From a bacterium 1XD21-70 (lineage in GTDB: Bacteria > Bacillota > Clostridia > Lachnospirales > Lachnospiraceae), in NCBI GenBank assembly GCA_003669055.1, contig RAYB01000010.1, positions 59,111-123,110 on the forward strand: a stretch of DNA of 64,000 bases, written 5' to 3'. The notes beneath the pieces were generated by a model. The model did no database searches and was not told where the DNA came from. It saw only the letters and a list, made by a program, of their open reading frames with translations. Position numbers and translations under genes: made by a program. Below, one piece after another: positions 8,934 to 18,640 of this stretch; the first letter of the stretch is position 1, and every line of letters begins with the position of its first letter.

Positions 8934-9464
8934 ATGTGGTATGTGATACAGACCCTTTTTGGGGAGGAAGAACGGACTGCCGGTATGATCAGGGAGCAGG
9001 TTTCTTCCTGTTATGTTGAAGAATGCTTTGTCTCCAAAAGAGAACGGATGAAAAAATTTCACGGTTCCTGGAACAAGGTGGAGGAAATTTTGTTCCGGGG
9101 ATATGTGTTTGTTATTTCAAAAGAACCAGAAGGGCTGTACCAGGAACTTAAAAAGGTTCCTAAACTGACGAAGATGCTGGGCCGAGAGAAGGCATTTTTC
9201 TGCCCTTTAAGTGAGAAAGAGGAGCAGATGATCCAAAGAATCGGGGGGAAAGACTGCAAGACTGTACTTTCTAAGATTGAACTGGGAGAAGGGAAGCAGA
9301 TTCGTGTGATCGAGGGGCCTCTAAAGAATTATGTGGGGGATGTGGTGAAGGTGAACCTGCATAAGAGGGAAGTGGTGGTGAGGGTGGAATTTATGGGGAA
9401 ATCAGTGGATGTGTTTATGGGAGTGGAGATGGCGGAGGGGATGAATGGATTGGGTGAAAAATGA
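8934..9464 (+). CDS. loaP: NusG paralog, LoaP-type processive antiterminator
   Basis: This protein of 176 residues has NGN and KOW domains. The NGN domain starts MWYVIQTLFGEEERTAGMIR and has LFRGYVFVIS. The KOW domain has VIEGPLKNYVGDVVKVNLHK followed by a beta strand ending in VFMGVEMAEG. The start is ATG 8934 behind AGGAGAGAAGG. The housekeeping nusG normally sits with secE and ribosomal genes, so this copy is a specialised factor. LoaP-type proteins are known to let RNA polymerase read long polysaccharide or antibiotic operons. Its last bases overlap the next gene (ATGA), tying it to the 17-kb polysaccharide operon it probably serves. Confidence 0.85.
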   Translation: MWYVIQTLFGEEERTAGMIREQVSSCYVEECFVSKRERMKKFHGSWNKVEEILFRGYVFVISKEPEGLYQELKKVPKLTKMLGREKAFFCPLSEKEEQMIQRIGGKDCKTVLSKIELGEGKQIRVIEGPLKNYVGDVVKVNLHKREVVVRVEFMGKSVDVFMGVEMAEGMNGLGEK

Positions 9465-11074
9465 TGATTATTTTATGGATAATTTTAGTTGCTGCTATTT
9501 TTATGGTTCTTATGGCTGTTATAAAGAAACCAGGCTCTGTATATAAGGACAAACCAGAAGAAAAAAATCCTATGGAAGGAAAAAAAGTCCAGTTTATCGA
9601 GGATGAGAGTGAAGATGTGAATGGTGATGGGGTCAGGGGGCATCTAGTGGCTATTGGTAACAGCAATCACAGTCCAAGTTTTTACGAGAAATATGTGAAA
9701 AGATGTTTTGATGTTTTGATAAGTTTCTGCGGACTTATAATCCTTTCTCCAATCTTCTTGATTCTTTCCCTCTGGATTGTAATTGACGATCCAGGGCCGG
9801 TTATTTTCACACAAAAGCGCATAGGCCAAAACAAGCAATATTTCAAACTCCACAAGTTTCGCTCTATGAAAATGACAGCGCCTCATGATAAACCAACGCA
9901 TATGCTGGAAAATCCAGAGCAATACATAACAAAGGCGGGAAGGTTTATCCGTGCTCATAGCCTTGATGAACTCCCTCAGATATGGGACATATTCATCGGT
10001 AATATGTCAGTGATCGGCCCGCGCCCTGGTCTCTGGAATCAGGACCTGCTGACGGCAGAGAGAGATAAATGGGAAGCGAATGATATAAAACCTGGTTTGA
10101 GCGGCTTGGCACAGATTAACGGACGGGATGAATTGGAGATATCTGTTAAAGCGAAACTTGATGGGGAATATAAAAAGCAACAGGGAATCAAGATAGACAT
10201 AAAATGTTTTTTTAGGTCTATCGGTGTGTTAGGCGGAGATAAAAGTGTTATGGAAGGCAGTACAGGTAAGATACATGAGATGGATGAGAGAACGGACGAA
10301 TTGGTTTCTATAATCACACCCTCCTATAATACAGCCAATTTTATTGTGGAAACGATCCGGTGTGTTTTAGATCAGACCTATACGAACTGGGAAATGATTA
10401 TTGTGGATGATTGCTCGGCAGATCATACAGATGAAGCAGTAAAGCCATTTCTCTCTGACACAAGAATAAGGTATCTGAAAAACGAAAAGAACAGCGGTGC
10501 TGCCGTGAGCCGGAATAAAGCGCTTCGGGAGGCAAAAGGTAAATGGGTTGCCTTTCTGGATTCCGACGACTTGTGGAAACCTGAAAAGCTGGAAAAACAG
10601 ATTAACTTCATGAAGGAACACGGGTACCACTTTTCTTATACAAAATATAGTGAAATAGATGATATGGGCAATTCCTTAGGCACTCTTTGGACCGGACCGC
10701 AGAAAATTGGAAAGATTCGTATGGCTATGTTCAATCATATGGGATGTCTTACTGTCATGTATGACAGGGGGCATGTAGGCATTATTCAAGTGGCAGATAT
10801 CAGGAAGAGAAATGATTATGCAATCTGGGTAAAAGTTGTAAAAAAATGCCCTGCCTATTTGCTTGATGAAAATCTCGCTGCATATCGTGTGCGGGGCAGC
10901 GGATCAATTACGAACCGGCAGAAGAATCCACTGGGCAGAATGAAGTTCAATTATGAAATGTGGTATGTAAGTGAAGGAAAAGGGAAAGCTGCAGCAGGAT
11001 TTCTGACAGGGATTAACACTGTATTTGGTATAATAAAGAAGATTAGATATAGAAAGAATATCAGTAGAGTATAG
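9461..11074 (+). CDS. Fused phosphoglycosyl transferase and GT2 glycosyltransferase
   Basis: One 537-residue protein joins two steps of polysaccharide assembly. After an N-terminal hydrophobic segment (2-20) and a polar linker comes a PglC/WcaJ-type domain (about 78-255). It has the membrane hairpin after KRCFDVLI, FRSMKMTA, the catalytic Asp-Glu in LDELPQIWD, and MSVIGPRP. This domain moves a sugar phosphate from a nucleotide sugar to undecaprenyl phosphate. From about 285, SIITPSYNTANFIVETIRCV and FLDSDDLWKPEKLEKQ mark a GT-A GT2 domain that would add the second sugar. The ATG overlaps the loaP stop. GC is clearly lower than upstream. Donor sugars are unknown. Confidence 0.9.
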   Translation: MMIILWIILVAAIFMVLMAVIKKPGSVYKDKPEEKNPMEGKKVQFIEDESEDVNGDGVRGHLVAIGNSNHSPSFYEKYVKRCFDVLISFCGLIILSPIFLILSLWIVIDDPGPVIFTQKRIGQNKQYFKLHKFRSMKMTAPHDKPTHMLENPEQYITKAGRFIRAHSLDELPQIWDIFIGNMSVIGPRPGLWNQDLLTAERDKWEANDIKPGLSGLAQINGRDELEISVKAKLDGEYKKQQGIKIDIKCFFRSIGVLGGDKSVMEGSTGKIHEMDERTDELVSIITPSYNTANFIVETIRCVLDQTYTNWEMIIVDDCSADHTDEAVKPFLSDTRIRYLKNEKNSGAAVSRNKALREAKGKWVAFLDSDDLWKPEKLEKQINFMKEHGYHFSYTKYSEIDDMGNSLGTLWTGPQKIGKIRMAMFNHMGCLTVMYDRGHVGIIQVADIRKRNDYAIWVKVVKKCPAYLLDENLAAYRVRGSGSITNRQKNPLGRMKFNYEMWYVSEGKGKAAAGFLTGINTVFGIIKKIRYRKNISRV

Positions 11075-11095
11075 CAAAAGTGGCAGAGAGGTAAT

Positions 11096-12169
11096 ATGAA
11101 CATTCTATATTATGACCTGACATATCCAATTGGGCATAAGTATTATGAAGAAAAGATGATAGAAAACATTTCAAAAGTATGCAACCTTACTGTATTATGT
11201 CCGTTTAATTGGTATAGAAAAACCGAAAAAACGGTATCATACCGATATAATGCAAAAGAACTGCCGTATGACAAGGCATCGACAAGAAGAATTTTCTTTA
11301 ATGCAATTCATAACACAATAGAAGCAAAAAATATCCTTTGTAAAAATGAGATTGATGGAATTGTGATAGGTAAACATGATCTCTTTTCCATGCCATTCGT
11401 GTTGAAATTGTTAGGTGGACATAAGCCTGTTTTTTTAATTCAGCATAATGAAATTGACCAATTGAATATTGGCGGAAAAAAGGGAAAGATAAAGCGAGTG
11501 TTTTTTAACCTGTTCAAAGATAAAGTAACACACTGCGTATTAGAAGATTTCATTAAGGACTATCTAATAAGACAAGAAGGGATTAGCTGCCAAAAAATTT
11601 GCTGCTGGCCGCATCCTATAGAAAGGGAAATTGAAAGATTAGGGGGAGGCAATGAGTTTGATTGTATAGGATTAAGCAGCAGTAATAATGACAGATTCAT
11701 CTCTGATTTATGTAATGATGAGATGAAATCGGGGATGATAAAAGAATCAGGATATCATGTTGTCCTCAGATCAAAAAAAGTGAAATATGATAACGGATTC
11801 CTGAAAGTATATACTGGTTGGATAAAAGATGAGGATTATAAAAACTATTTTAACAATGCCCGCAGTGTTTTAATTGCTTTCAAAGAAGGGTATCGCTACA
11901 GGGTAAGTGCTTCTATTTTCGATGCATTTTCTCACCAAATTCCTGTTCTGTGTACGGATATGCCATTGGCACAATATTATAAAGAGAGATATCCTGGCAT
12001 TTGCTTTCTGATAAATGAAAATCTTTCAATATCAATAAAGAACATTATAGAGACTGACAGAAACGATATGAAAAAAGAGTTTGAATCTTTCTGGAAACAT
12101 CATTCAGACAGCACAATTCAGGAGACGATAGCAAGAGATTTTGACATCCATATAAAGCATAGAAAGTGA
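11096..12169 (+). CDS. Probable glycosyltransferase of polysaccharide locus (GT-B-like)
   Basis: This 357-residue protein has no membrane segment. It starts MNILYYDLTYPIGHKYYEE and alternates beta-alpha segments in two halves, as GT-B enzymes do. The C-terminal half has YRYRVSASIFDAFSHQIPVL and CTDMPLAQYYKERYPG, the place where GT-B enzymes bind the nucleotide sugar. I recognise no named family with certainty. A weak AGAGAGGTAAT site precedes the ATG, and the Wzx-like gene follows after six bases. Position between the initiating fusion enzyme and the flippase supports a role in building the repeat unit. Confidence 0.6.
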   Translation: MNILYYDLTYPIGHKYYEEKMIENISKVCNLTVLCPFNWYRKTEKTVSYRYNAKELPYDKASTRRIFFNAIHNTIEAKNILCKNEIDGIVIGKHDLFSMPFVLKLLGGHKPVFLIQHNEIDQLNIGGKKGKIKRVFFNLFKDKVTHCVLEDFIKDYLIRQEGISCQKICCWPHPIEREIERLGGGNEFDCIGLSSSNNDRFISDLCNDEMKSGMIKESGYHVVLRSKKVKYDNGFLKVYTGWIKDEDYKNYFNNARSVLIAFKEGYRYRVSASIFDAFSHQIPVLCTDMPLAQYYKERYPGICFLINENLSISIKNIIETDRNDMKKEFESFWKHHSDSTIQETIARDFDIHIKHRK

Positions 12170-12175
12170 TCATAT

Positions 12176-13408
12176 ATGGAAAAAATAATCAATAGTATTA
12201 GGCATGGAATTGCCGGGAATATGATTTTAAATATTGTTTCTGGTGCAATTTCTATTGTGGTTCTTCAGCTTATAATTCTGCCTTATTTGGGAAAGGCAAT
12301 GGATGAATCATCATATGGTCTTCTTATAACTATTTTAGCATTATTGAATGTTATTCCCGCAACTTTAGGAAATTCTTTGAATAATATACGCTTGCTTTAC
12401 CAGAACAGGTATGAAGAAGAGAATCTAGAAGGCGATTTTTCGATAATGTTTATATTTGAAGCGATAATTACATGGATCACCGTTATAGGATTCTCAATTT
12501 ACTATTTTAATCAAGCAGAGAGCGCTTCAGATGTAATTTTACATTTATTTATGCTTGGTATTCTGTCAGTAGTGTGGATAGCAAGAGAATACCTGATAGT
12601 TGCATTTCTGTTAAAACTTGATTATAAAAAAATATTTATTAATAATTGTCTTCTGGCCTGCGGATATTTTCTTGGAGTCATATTATTTCAATTTATTAAA
12701 TATTGGGAGATTATATATATCGCAGGATATTTGGCCAGTCTCACTTATATTTTCAAAAAAACTGAAATATGGCATGAAGAATTAACCAAAACAAGATTAT
12801 TCCCAATTGTACTTAAAGAAAATGTTATATATATTGTAGCAAGCCTCCTTCACAGAATTACATCATATGCAGATAAAATGCTGCTTTATCCTATGATCGG
12901 AGGAGCAGAGATTTCGGTATATCATGTTGCGACCCTTTCAAGCAAAGTAATAACACTGATTATTACACCGATTAGCGGGGTAATGTTAAGTTACTTGTCG
13001 AGAGTTCGCAATTCCGATGCAAACAGATCTTTTAGAACTGTATATATTCTTGGAATAGGAGTTTGTATAACCGGATATTTTGTATGTTTAATAGCAAGCA
13101 GGCCATTGCTTTGGATTTTATATCCGCAATATGTTGAACGGGCTATGGAATATGTTCCAATAACAACTGCCACAGTTGTTATTGCGGTGCTGATATCTCT
13201 TATTAATCCATATGTCTTGAGATTTCTTACAATGAAGTGGCAGGTTGTGATTAACTTTGCCACAGTTATTGTATATGTACTGGTCGGTTTAATGCTGTTA
13301 AAAACGAATGGTCTTGCAGGATTTTGTTTTGGCTGTATGATTGCGAATATGGCAAAATTACTGATTATGACATTGATTTATTTATTTGCAAAAAAACGGA
13401 CAGAATAA
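12176..13408 (+). CDS. wzx: Wzx-like polysaccharide flippase (MOP superfamily)
   Basis: This is a membrane protein of 410 residues with about twelve hydrophobic segments. The N-terminal segment around NMILNIVSGAISIVVLQLIIL and the conserved region near SYADKMLLYPMIGGAEISVY are typical of the polysaccharide-export branch of the MOP superfamily. It would flip the undecaprenyl-linked repeat unit to the outer face. The next gene encodes a polymerase-like membrane protein, giving the usual Wzx/Wzy pair and pointing to a Wzy-dependent capsule or exopolysaccharide. The AT content is high. Confidence 0.85.
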   Translation: MEKIINSIRHGIAGNMILNIVSGAISIVVLQLIILPYLGKAMDESSYGLLITILALLNVIPATLGNSLNNIRLLYQNRYEEENLEGDFSIMFIFEAIITWITVIGFSIYYFNQAESASDVILHLFMLGILSVVWIAREYLIVAFLLKLDYKKIFINNCLLACGYFLGVILFQFIKYWEIIYIAGYLASLTYIFKKTEIWHEELTKTRLFPIVLKENVIYIVASLLHRITSYADKMLLYPMIGGAEISVYHVATLSSKVITLIITPISGVMLSYLSRVRNSDANRSFRTVYILGIGVCITGYFVCLIASRPLLWILYPQYVERAMEYVPITTATVVIAVLISLINPYVLRFLTMKWQVVINFATVIVYVLVGLMLLKTNGLAGFCFGCMIANMAKLLIMTLIYLFAKKRTE

Positions 13409-13449
13409 AATAGTGTACAGAAAATAAGGGAAATTATGGAGCAATTATA

Positions 13450-14994
13450 ATGACAAGAAGCAGCATATCGGCATTAAGAATGAAATTAATTTTATCCTTG
13501 CAAAAAAAATATATATTTAATATTTTCATTTTGACATTTTTATATGTAATTAGTGCTATTGGGGTTCTGTGTCCGCTGATTGGATTGTTCATTGCGATTA
13601 TAGAATGGATATTTTTGATATTTCTTTTCATACAGAAGTATTATTTTAAGGCTTTTTGTATGACGATTGCATTTATAACTACGTCATTCGAGACAACTAC
13701 TTTTATCTCGGAAGATGTATCAGAAAACATGGTTGTATACAGCATATACTCTATTCCGATTGTGAGATCTGTTTTATGTTACGCATTTATAATGCTTTTA
13801 TGTATCGTATTTTACAATAAATATATTGGCCATTATAAACAAACATTAAAGAGAACTGCTGATATTAGAAGAATAACGAGATTGTTTCCTGTAATGGTTA
13901 TAACTGGTACTGCAACTGGATTGATTGTGTATATAATAAATGATAACAGAGTTGCTGAGTCGATGTGGTATTTTATAAAATTCATTGAATTCACGATCAA
14001 AATATTAACATTGATGTCATTAATATATACTGCAGTATTCATATGTATAGGAAATGAAGACGAAAGAAAAAAGCTGGAAATCTTTTGTGAACAGCTTATT
14101 ATATGTTCTGCAATTGCAACGACAATAACATTGCTCATCGGATTCAGAGGGCATTATGGTTCAAAAGGGACGTTGATTTTTATGCCGTTAGGGGCTTCAA
14201 TAGCTTCTGCTTTAATGCTGTTTGCCGGATACAGAAAGTCGTATAAATTATGTTATTTTATTCTGGGAGCAATATTTACAGCTGAAATTTTGTTCGTTGC
14301 AAGTTCGCAGATGGGATCAAAATTTTATATTATTCCCATGGCCTCAGTGATTATTCTCACACTGAAGGGAATGAAAGACGGAAGATTAGGCTCATTTGCC
14401 GGAGTATCTGTTATACTTTTGGTTGTTTTAGCAGGCGGAGGGACTGCGATAACAACGACATATTTTGGCGCGTATAATGATTGGAAATTCACTCAGTTGC
14501 TACAGTTATTTCAATTTAAAGGAAATTCGTTAGCAACATGGTATTTGCAGCTTCCCAATTCACCAAGAGTGCGGGTTGATGAATTTATGAGTATTCTGTA
14601 TGAATATAGGAATAAACCCTGGTATGCCTTGTTTGGAAAAGGAAATGCAGGTACCATTACGCATCATTGGGGAAATACTGTATGGACATTGAAAGGCGGA
14701 GGGGCATTTAGTGATTATGAAATTGATAACGGTATTTTTATGTTCATGCATGAAAGCTTGAATGTCCTTTTTATCCGGCATGGACTGCTGGGATTATATT
14801 TTTTTTGCATATCGGTTATCGCCTTAATGAAAAGGCTCCTTAAGACCCCGTGGGCATTCATTGGCTTGGTTTGGATCGTTTTCTATTGGGGGACATACAG
14901 AAGCTGGTGGATTGGAGCAATTGCATTTGTTCTTGCCTTAACAGCGGAGTATTCCAATAAATCAATTTACCTAGAGCGGAGTAGAAGATTATGA
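13450..14994 (+). CDS. wzy: Wzy-like polysaccharide polymerase
   Basis: This is an integral membrane protein of 514 residues with roughly twelve predicted helices and one large extracytoplasmic loop (about residues 350-445). The loop includes SPRVRVDEFMSILYEYRNKP and FGKGNAGTITHHWG. Topology and neighbours fit the O-antigen polymerase/ligase group, which joins repeat units outside the membrane. Wzy proteins have little sequence conservation, so the call rests on topology and context. Its stop overlaps the start of the following glycosyltransferase gene. Confidence 0.75.
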   Translation: MTRSSISALRMKLILSLQKKYIFNIFILTFLYVISAIGVLCPLIGLFIAIIEWIFLIFLFIQKYYFKAFCMTIAFITTSFETTTFISEDVSENMVVYSIYSIPIVRSVLCYAFIMLLCIVFYNKYIGHYKQTLKRTADIRRITRLFPVMVITGTATGLIVYIINDNRVAESMWYFIKFIEFTIKILTLMSLIYTAVFICIGNEDERKKLEIFCEQLIICSAIATTITLLIGFRGHYGSKGTLIFMPLGASIASALMLFAGYRKSYKLCYFILGAIFTAEILFVASSQMGSKFYIIPMASVIILTLKGMKDGRLGSFAGVSVILLVVLAGGGTAITTTYFGAYNDWKFTQLLQLFQFKGNSLATWYLQLPNSPRVRVDEFMSILYEYRNKPWYALFGKGNAGTITHHWGNTVWTLKGGGAFSDYEIDNGIFMFMHESLNVLFIRHGLLGLYFFCISVIALMKRLLKTPWAFIGLVWIVFYWGTYRSWWIGAIAFVLALTAEYSNKSIYLERSRRL

Positions 14995-16130
14995 GAGTAA
15001 TTCTCGTTGACCCAACCGGAATAGCTTATGGAGCTGGTTTGGCAGCCGGATTATCGTTTCTGGTTGATTTGACATATGTAACCAGAAAAAGTGATGTTGC
15101 AAAAGAAAATATCAAATGTGATTTAAAATATTGGTTCCTTGCTCCGCAAAAAGGCGGTAAGGCAGAAAAGCTGATTAAGGGAATTAGCTATTTAATTGCA
15201 TATGGGAAGATTATTAGATATACGAAAAAAAAGAAGGTTGATGTCATTCATATTCAATGGCTTTCTTTGCCAATGGCAGATGCATTCTTTTTAAACCAGT
15301 TAAAAAGGACTGGTGTGAAACTAGTATTTACTGCACATAATGTTTTGCCTCACAGAAATGGTGAATCATTTACTGAGATATATCGAAAATATTATTCGAT
15401 ATTTGACAGAATCATTGTTCATGGTGAATCTATAAAACAAGAATTCATAAATTATTTTCCTGAGTATGAAGGAAAACTTGCCATTGAACACCACGGTATT
15501 TACAATTTACTTTCAACAGAAATAAAAGAGGAACTTGTTGACCGGGAAGTGCTGCAAAGGGTCAGGGAAGCAAAGAAAGTGGGGATTTTTTTTGGCAACA
15601 TGTTTTATAACAAAGGGACGGATGAACTTGTTTCTCATTGGTTAAAAGAATATAAGGGTAATTCTGACTATTATCTTTTTATTGTTGGAAAGCTGGATCA
15701 TAGATATTCAGAGTTAATTGCTATGGAATCTCAAATAAAAGAATGTGATAATATTTTTTACAAACCGCAGATTATTGAAGAAGCAGAACTAAACACATAT
15801 ATTTCATTATCAGATATTGTGATAATGCCATATAGGCATGCTAGTATGAGCGGAATAATTTTTAAGGCTGCTGGAATGGATAAGACGGTGATAACTACTG
15901 ACACAGGGTCAATCAAAGAATATATTAATAAAGACTGTGCTTTCTGCGAAGATAATATGGATAAGTTCTTTAAACAAATGAATGAAATTTTTATCAATGT
16001 AGACAGAGTAAAGCTTGCTGACATGGGAAAAAAATTAGGGGATACTATTCGGTCTGGATATTCTTGGGACAGTATTGCTGATAATACGGTGAACGAAGTG
16101 TATGAATCTTTTGGAGGAGCCAAAATGTGA
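14991..16130 (+). CDS. Glycosyltransferase, GT4-like (GT-B fold)
   Basis: This cytoplasmic GT-B enzyme of 379 residues begins MRVILVDPTGIAYGAGLAAG. The acceptor half has HIQWLSLPMADAFFLNQLKR and FTAHNVLPHRNGE. The donor half has GIFFGNMFYNKGTDELVSHW and SLSDIVIMPYRHASMSGIIF, matching the GT4 region that contacts the nucleotide sugar. It overlaps the wzy stop by four bases and overlaps the fucosyltransferase-like gene, so translation is coupled. It adds one residue of the repeat unit; the sugar cannot be told from sequence. Confidence 0.85.
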   Translation: MRVILVDPTGIAYGAGLAAGLSFLVDLTYVTRKSDVAKENIKCDLKYWFLAPQKGGKAEKLIKGISYLIAYGKIIRYTKKKKVDVIHIQWLSLPMADAFFLNQLKRTGVKLVFTAHNVLPHRNGESFTEIYRKYYSIFDRIIVHGESIKQEFINYFPEYEGKLAIEHHGIYNLLSTEIKEELVDREVLQRVREAKKVGIFFGNMFYNKGTDELVSHWLKEYKGNSDYYLFIVGKLDHRYSELIAMESQIKECDNIFYKPQIIEEAELNTYISLSDIVIMPYRHASMSGIIFKAAGMDKTVITTDTGSIKEYINKDCAFCEDNMDKFFKQMNEIFINVDRVKLADMGKKLGDTIRSGYSWDSIADNTVNEVYESFGGAKM

Positions 16131-17029
16131 AGATAGTTAAGTTTAAGGCTGGATTAGGGAATCAAATGTTTCAATATGGGTTTCTTAGGTACTTACAGGA
16201 AATTTATCATATAAATCCAATAAAAATTGATATTACATACTATGACAATGAGAAATATCGTAAATATTGGAACTCGGGAATTATACAATTTGATTTATCG
16301 GTAAATGAGGCGGCAATCGATGAAGTCAAAAAATATAAACCGTTGGCATGGAATAGGATCCCTGGTACGACAGTATATAGGATACTGACTAAATTGGAAT
16401 ATACTATAAACCATAGATGTTATTTTGAAAAAAATCGTGCCTATGTAGATATTGCTAAATATTTAAGCTGTGAGTATTTCGATGGATATTGGCAGAGTTG
16501 GAAATATTTAGAACCGATTCGTCCTGCTCTCTTAAAAGAGTTCCAGCCCCGTCGGCCGCTGTCCGAAAAAACCCGGCATTTCATGAATCAAATATGTAAT
16601 AAGAACTCTGTTTTTGTTGGAGCAAGACGTGGAGATTACTTAAACAATAAGTATGCACAAAACCATTATGGAGCCTGTTCATTGGAGTATTATGCTGCTG
16701 CAATTCAATATATGTGCAGTAAGGTTTCTGATCCGGTGTTTGTATTTTTTTCAAATGATATTGAATGGGTTCAGAAAAACTTGAATGCTGATACTTTAAA
16801 TATTCAACCGGGACAGATTATTTACCGTATGAATCAGGATGTATGTAGCGATTTCGAGGAGTTATTTGTGATGTCTGCATGTAAAAATGCGGTTATCTCC
16901 AATAGCACCTTTAACTTCTGGGGAGCCTGGCTAATTCAGGATGATGAGAAGATTGTTATTGCACCAAAGCAATGGTTTAAGGACGGTTCACCAATCGATA
17001 TTATTCCAAACTCCTGGATTAAAATGTAA
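16127..17029 (+). CDS. Alpha-1,2-fucosyltransferase-like protein, GT11
   Basis: This 300-residue protein starts [20 protein letters not shown], the GT11 N-terminal motif. It continues with [13 protein letters not shown] and, near the end, [15 protein letters not shown]11 enzymes transfer fucose from GDP-fucose in alpha-1,2 linkage. In characterised members the motif before RRGDY usually reads HIRRGDY; here it is GARRGDY. The start is GTG 16127 with GGAGGAG seven bases upstream, overlapping the previous stop. Gmd follows, but no GDP-fucose synthase gene is in the locus. The donor may therefore be another 6-deoxy sugar, or the synthase may lie elsewhere. Confidence 0.88.
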   Translation: MKIVKFKAGLGNQMFQYGFLRYLQEIYHINPIKIDITYYDNEKYRKYWNSGIIQFDLSVNEAAIDEVKKYKPLAWNRIPGTTVYRILTKLEYTINHRCYFEKNRAYVDIAKYLSCEYFDGYWQSWKYLEPIRPALLKEFQPRRPLSEKTRHFMNQICNKNSVFVGARRGDYLNNKYAQNHYGACSLEYYAAAIQYMCSKVSDPVFVFFSNDIEWVQKNLNADTLNIQPGQIIYRMNQDVCSDFEELFVMSACKNAVISNSTFNFWGAWLIQDDEKIVIAPKQWFKDGSPIDIIPNSWIKM

Positions 17030-17051
17030 AATATGGAGGATAAATAAATCA

Positions 17052-18140
17052 ATGAAAAAAGCATTAATCACCGGAGTGACCGGTCAAGACGGATCATATT
17101 TGTCAGAGTTTCTCCTTGAAAAAGGGTATGATGTTCACGGGATTATCAGAAGAAGTTCTGTTGATTTCCGAGAGCGGATTGCACATCTGGAGGGTCATCC
17201 GAATTTTCATCTTCACTATGGAGACCTGGCTGATTCTATGTCCTTATTGAAAGTAGTGACAGCTGTCCGGCCTGACGAAATATATAACTTAGCGGCTCAA
17301 AGCCATGTTCAAGTATCCTTTTCTGTGCCGGAAAGTACAGCTGATGTCGATGCCATAGGGGTGCTTCGGATTTTGGAAGCAGTAAGAATTGCCGGTATTG
17401 CTGATACCTGCCGTATCTATCAGGCTTCAACATCCGAGTTGTACGGGAAGGTTGAAGAGGTTCCGCAGAATGAGAATACTCCGTTTCATCCTTACTCTCC
17501 ATATGCTGTCGCCAAACAGTATGGTTTTTGGATTACCAAGGAATACCGGGAGGCCTATCATATGTTTTGCTGCAGTGGAATTCTTTTTAACCACGAATCT
17601 GAGCGCCGCGGCGAGACTTTTGTTACAAGGAAAATTACACTTGCTGCAGCGAGAATTGCCGCAGGCAAGCAGGACAAGCTGTATCTGGGAAATCTCTCCA
17701 GCCTTCGTGACTGGGGCTATGCCAAAGACTATGTAGAATGCATGTGGCTGATCCTGCAGAACAAAAAACCTGAAGATTTTGTTATCGCAACAGGTGTACA
17801 GCATTCTGTCCGCGAATTTGCTACCCTTGCATTCCATTATGCTGGCATTGAACTAGAATGGCAGGGAGAAGGCATAGATGAGGAGGGCATTGACAAGGCG
17901 ACAGGCAAGGTTCTTATAGAAGTATCCCCTGACTTTTACCGCCCAACAGATGTAGTGAATCTCTGGGGCGATCCTGGCAAAGCAAAGCGTGAACTTGGCT
18001 GGAATCCCACCAAAACAAGTTTTGAAGAACTTGTACATATTATGGTTCAGCATGATTTGAAAAAGGCGGCTGTGGAACGGGCTGAGGAGCATATCCGAAC
18101 AAATTTGGCGGAATATCTTGAACAGGGGAGGGGAAGGTAG
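17052..18140 (+). CDS. gmd: GDP-mannose 4,6-dehydratase
   Basis: This enzyme of 362 residues converts GDP-mannose to GDP-4-keto-6-deoxymannose. It is an extended short-chain dehydrogenase with the NADP-binding loop [14 protein letters not shown] near the N-terminus, the catalytic Thr/Ser-Glu in QASTSELYG, and the YxxxK pair in [32 protein letters not shown] is a strong Gmd signature. I start at ATG 17052 (after GGAGG), not at the longer frame that begins inside the GT11 gene. With ManC and the phosphohexomutase of this operon it supplies an activated 4-keto sugar for the genes that follow. Confidence 0.95.
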   Translation: MKKALITGVTGQDGSYLSEFLLEKGYDVHGIIRRSSVDFRERIAHLEGHPNFHLHYGDLADSMSLLKVVTAVRPDEIYNLAAQSHVQVSFSVPESTADVDAIGVLRILEAVRIAGIADTCRIYQASTSELYGKVEEVPQNENTPFHPYSPYAVAKQYGFWITKEYREAYHMFCCSGILFNHESERRGETFVTRKITLAAARIAAGKQDKLYLGNLSSLRDWGYAKDYVECMWLILQNKKPEDFVIATGVQHSVREFATLAFHYAGIELEWQGEGIDEEGIDKATGKVLIEVSPDFYRPTDVVNLWGDPGKAKRELGWNPTKTSFEELVHIMVQHDLKKAAVERAEEHIRTNLAEYLEQGRGR

Positions 18141-18640
18141 TGTTAAATATCGAAGAGACAAACCTAAAGGGAGTTTATCTCATAAAACCTTCCGTCCACG
18201 AAGATAAGCGCGGAAACTTCTATGAGACATATAATGAGAAAGAATATCAGGATGCTGGGATGACTGCAAAATTTATCCAAGATGACATTTCAAAGTCAGT
18301 CAAAGGGGTTTTAAAAGGTATGCATGGGGATCCTGGGACTTACAAATTAGTACAGTGTGTCTATGGTTCTGTTTATGCAGTTATCCTTAATTGTGATGAG
18401 AACTCACCGGATTTTGGTAAGTGGCAGTCATTTGTTCTTTCAGATGAGAATAAGCATCAGTTGTACATTCCACCGATGTATGGGAATGGGTATTATGTTC
18501 TTTCTGATATGGCTGTTTATACTTATAAGCAATCTACATATTATGGTGAGTACAAACAGTTTACTTATAAATGGAATGATGAACGATTTGGAATAGAATG
18601 GCCGGCTGAGGCAAGCATTATTTCTGAAAGGGATGCATGA
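18140..18640 (+). CDS. RmlC-like sugar 3,5-epimerase (cupin)
   Basis: This 166-residue protein has the dTDP-4-dehydrorhamnose 3,5-epimerase fold: DKRGNFYETYNEKEY, a catalytic His in LKGMHGDPG, YKLVQCVYGSVYAVILN, and the C-terminal WNDERFGIEWP. The second conserved His of classical RmlC (usually in a GFAHGF block) is replaced; the region reads MYGNGYYVLSD. The start is GTG 18140 behind GGGGAGGGGAAGG, overlapping the gmd stop by one base. The Gmd context suggests that it works on a GDP-4-keto sugar, as RmlC-like epimerases of some heptose pathways do. Racemising activity on both carbons should not be assumed. Confidence 0.8.
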   Translation: MLNIEETNLKGVYLIKPSVHEDKRGNFYETYNEKEYQDAGMTAKFIQDDISKSVKGVLKGMHGDPGTYKLVQCVYGSVYAVILNCDENSPDFGKWQSFVLSDENKHQLYIPPMYGNGYYVLSDMAVYTYKQSTYYGEYKQFTYKWNDERFGIEWPAEASIISERDA

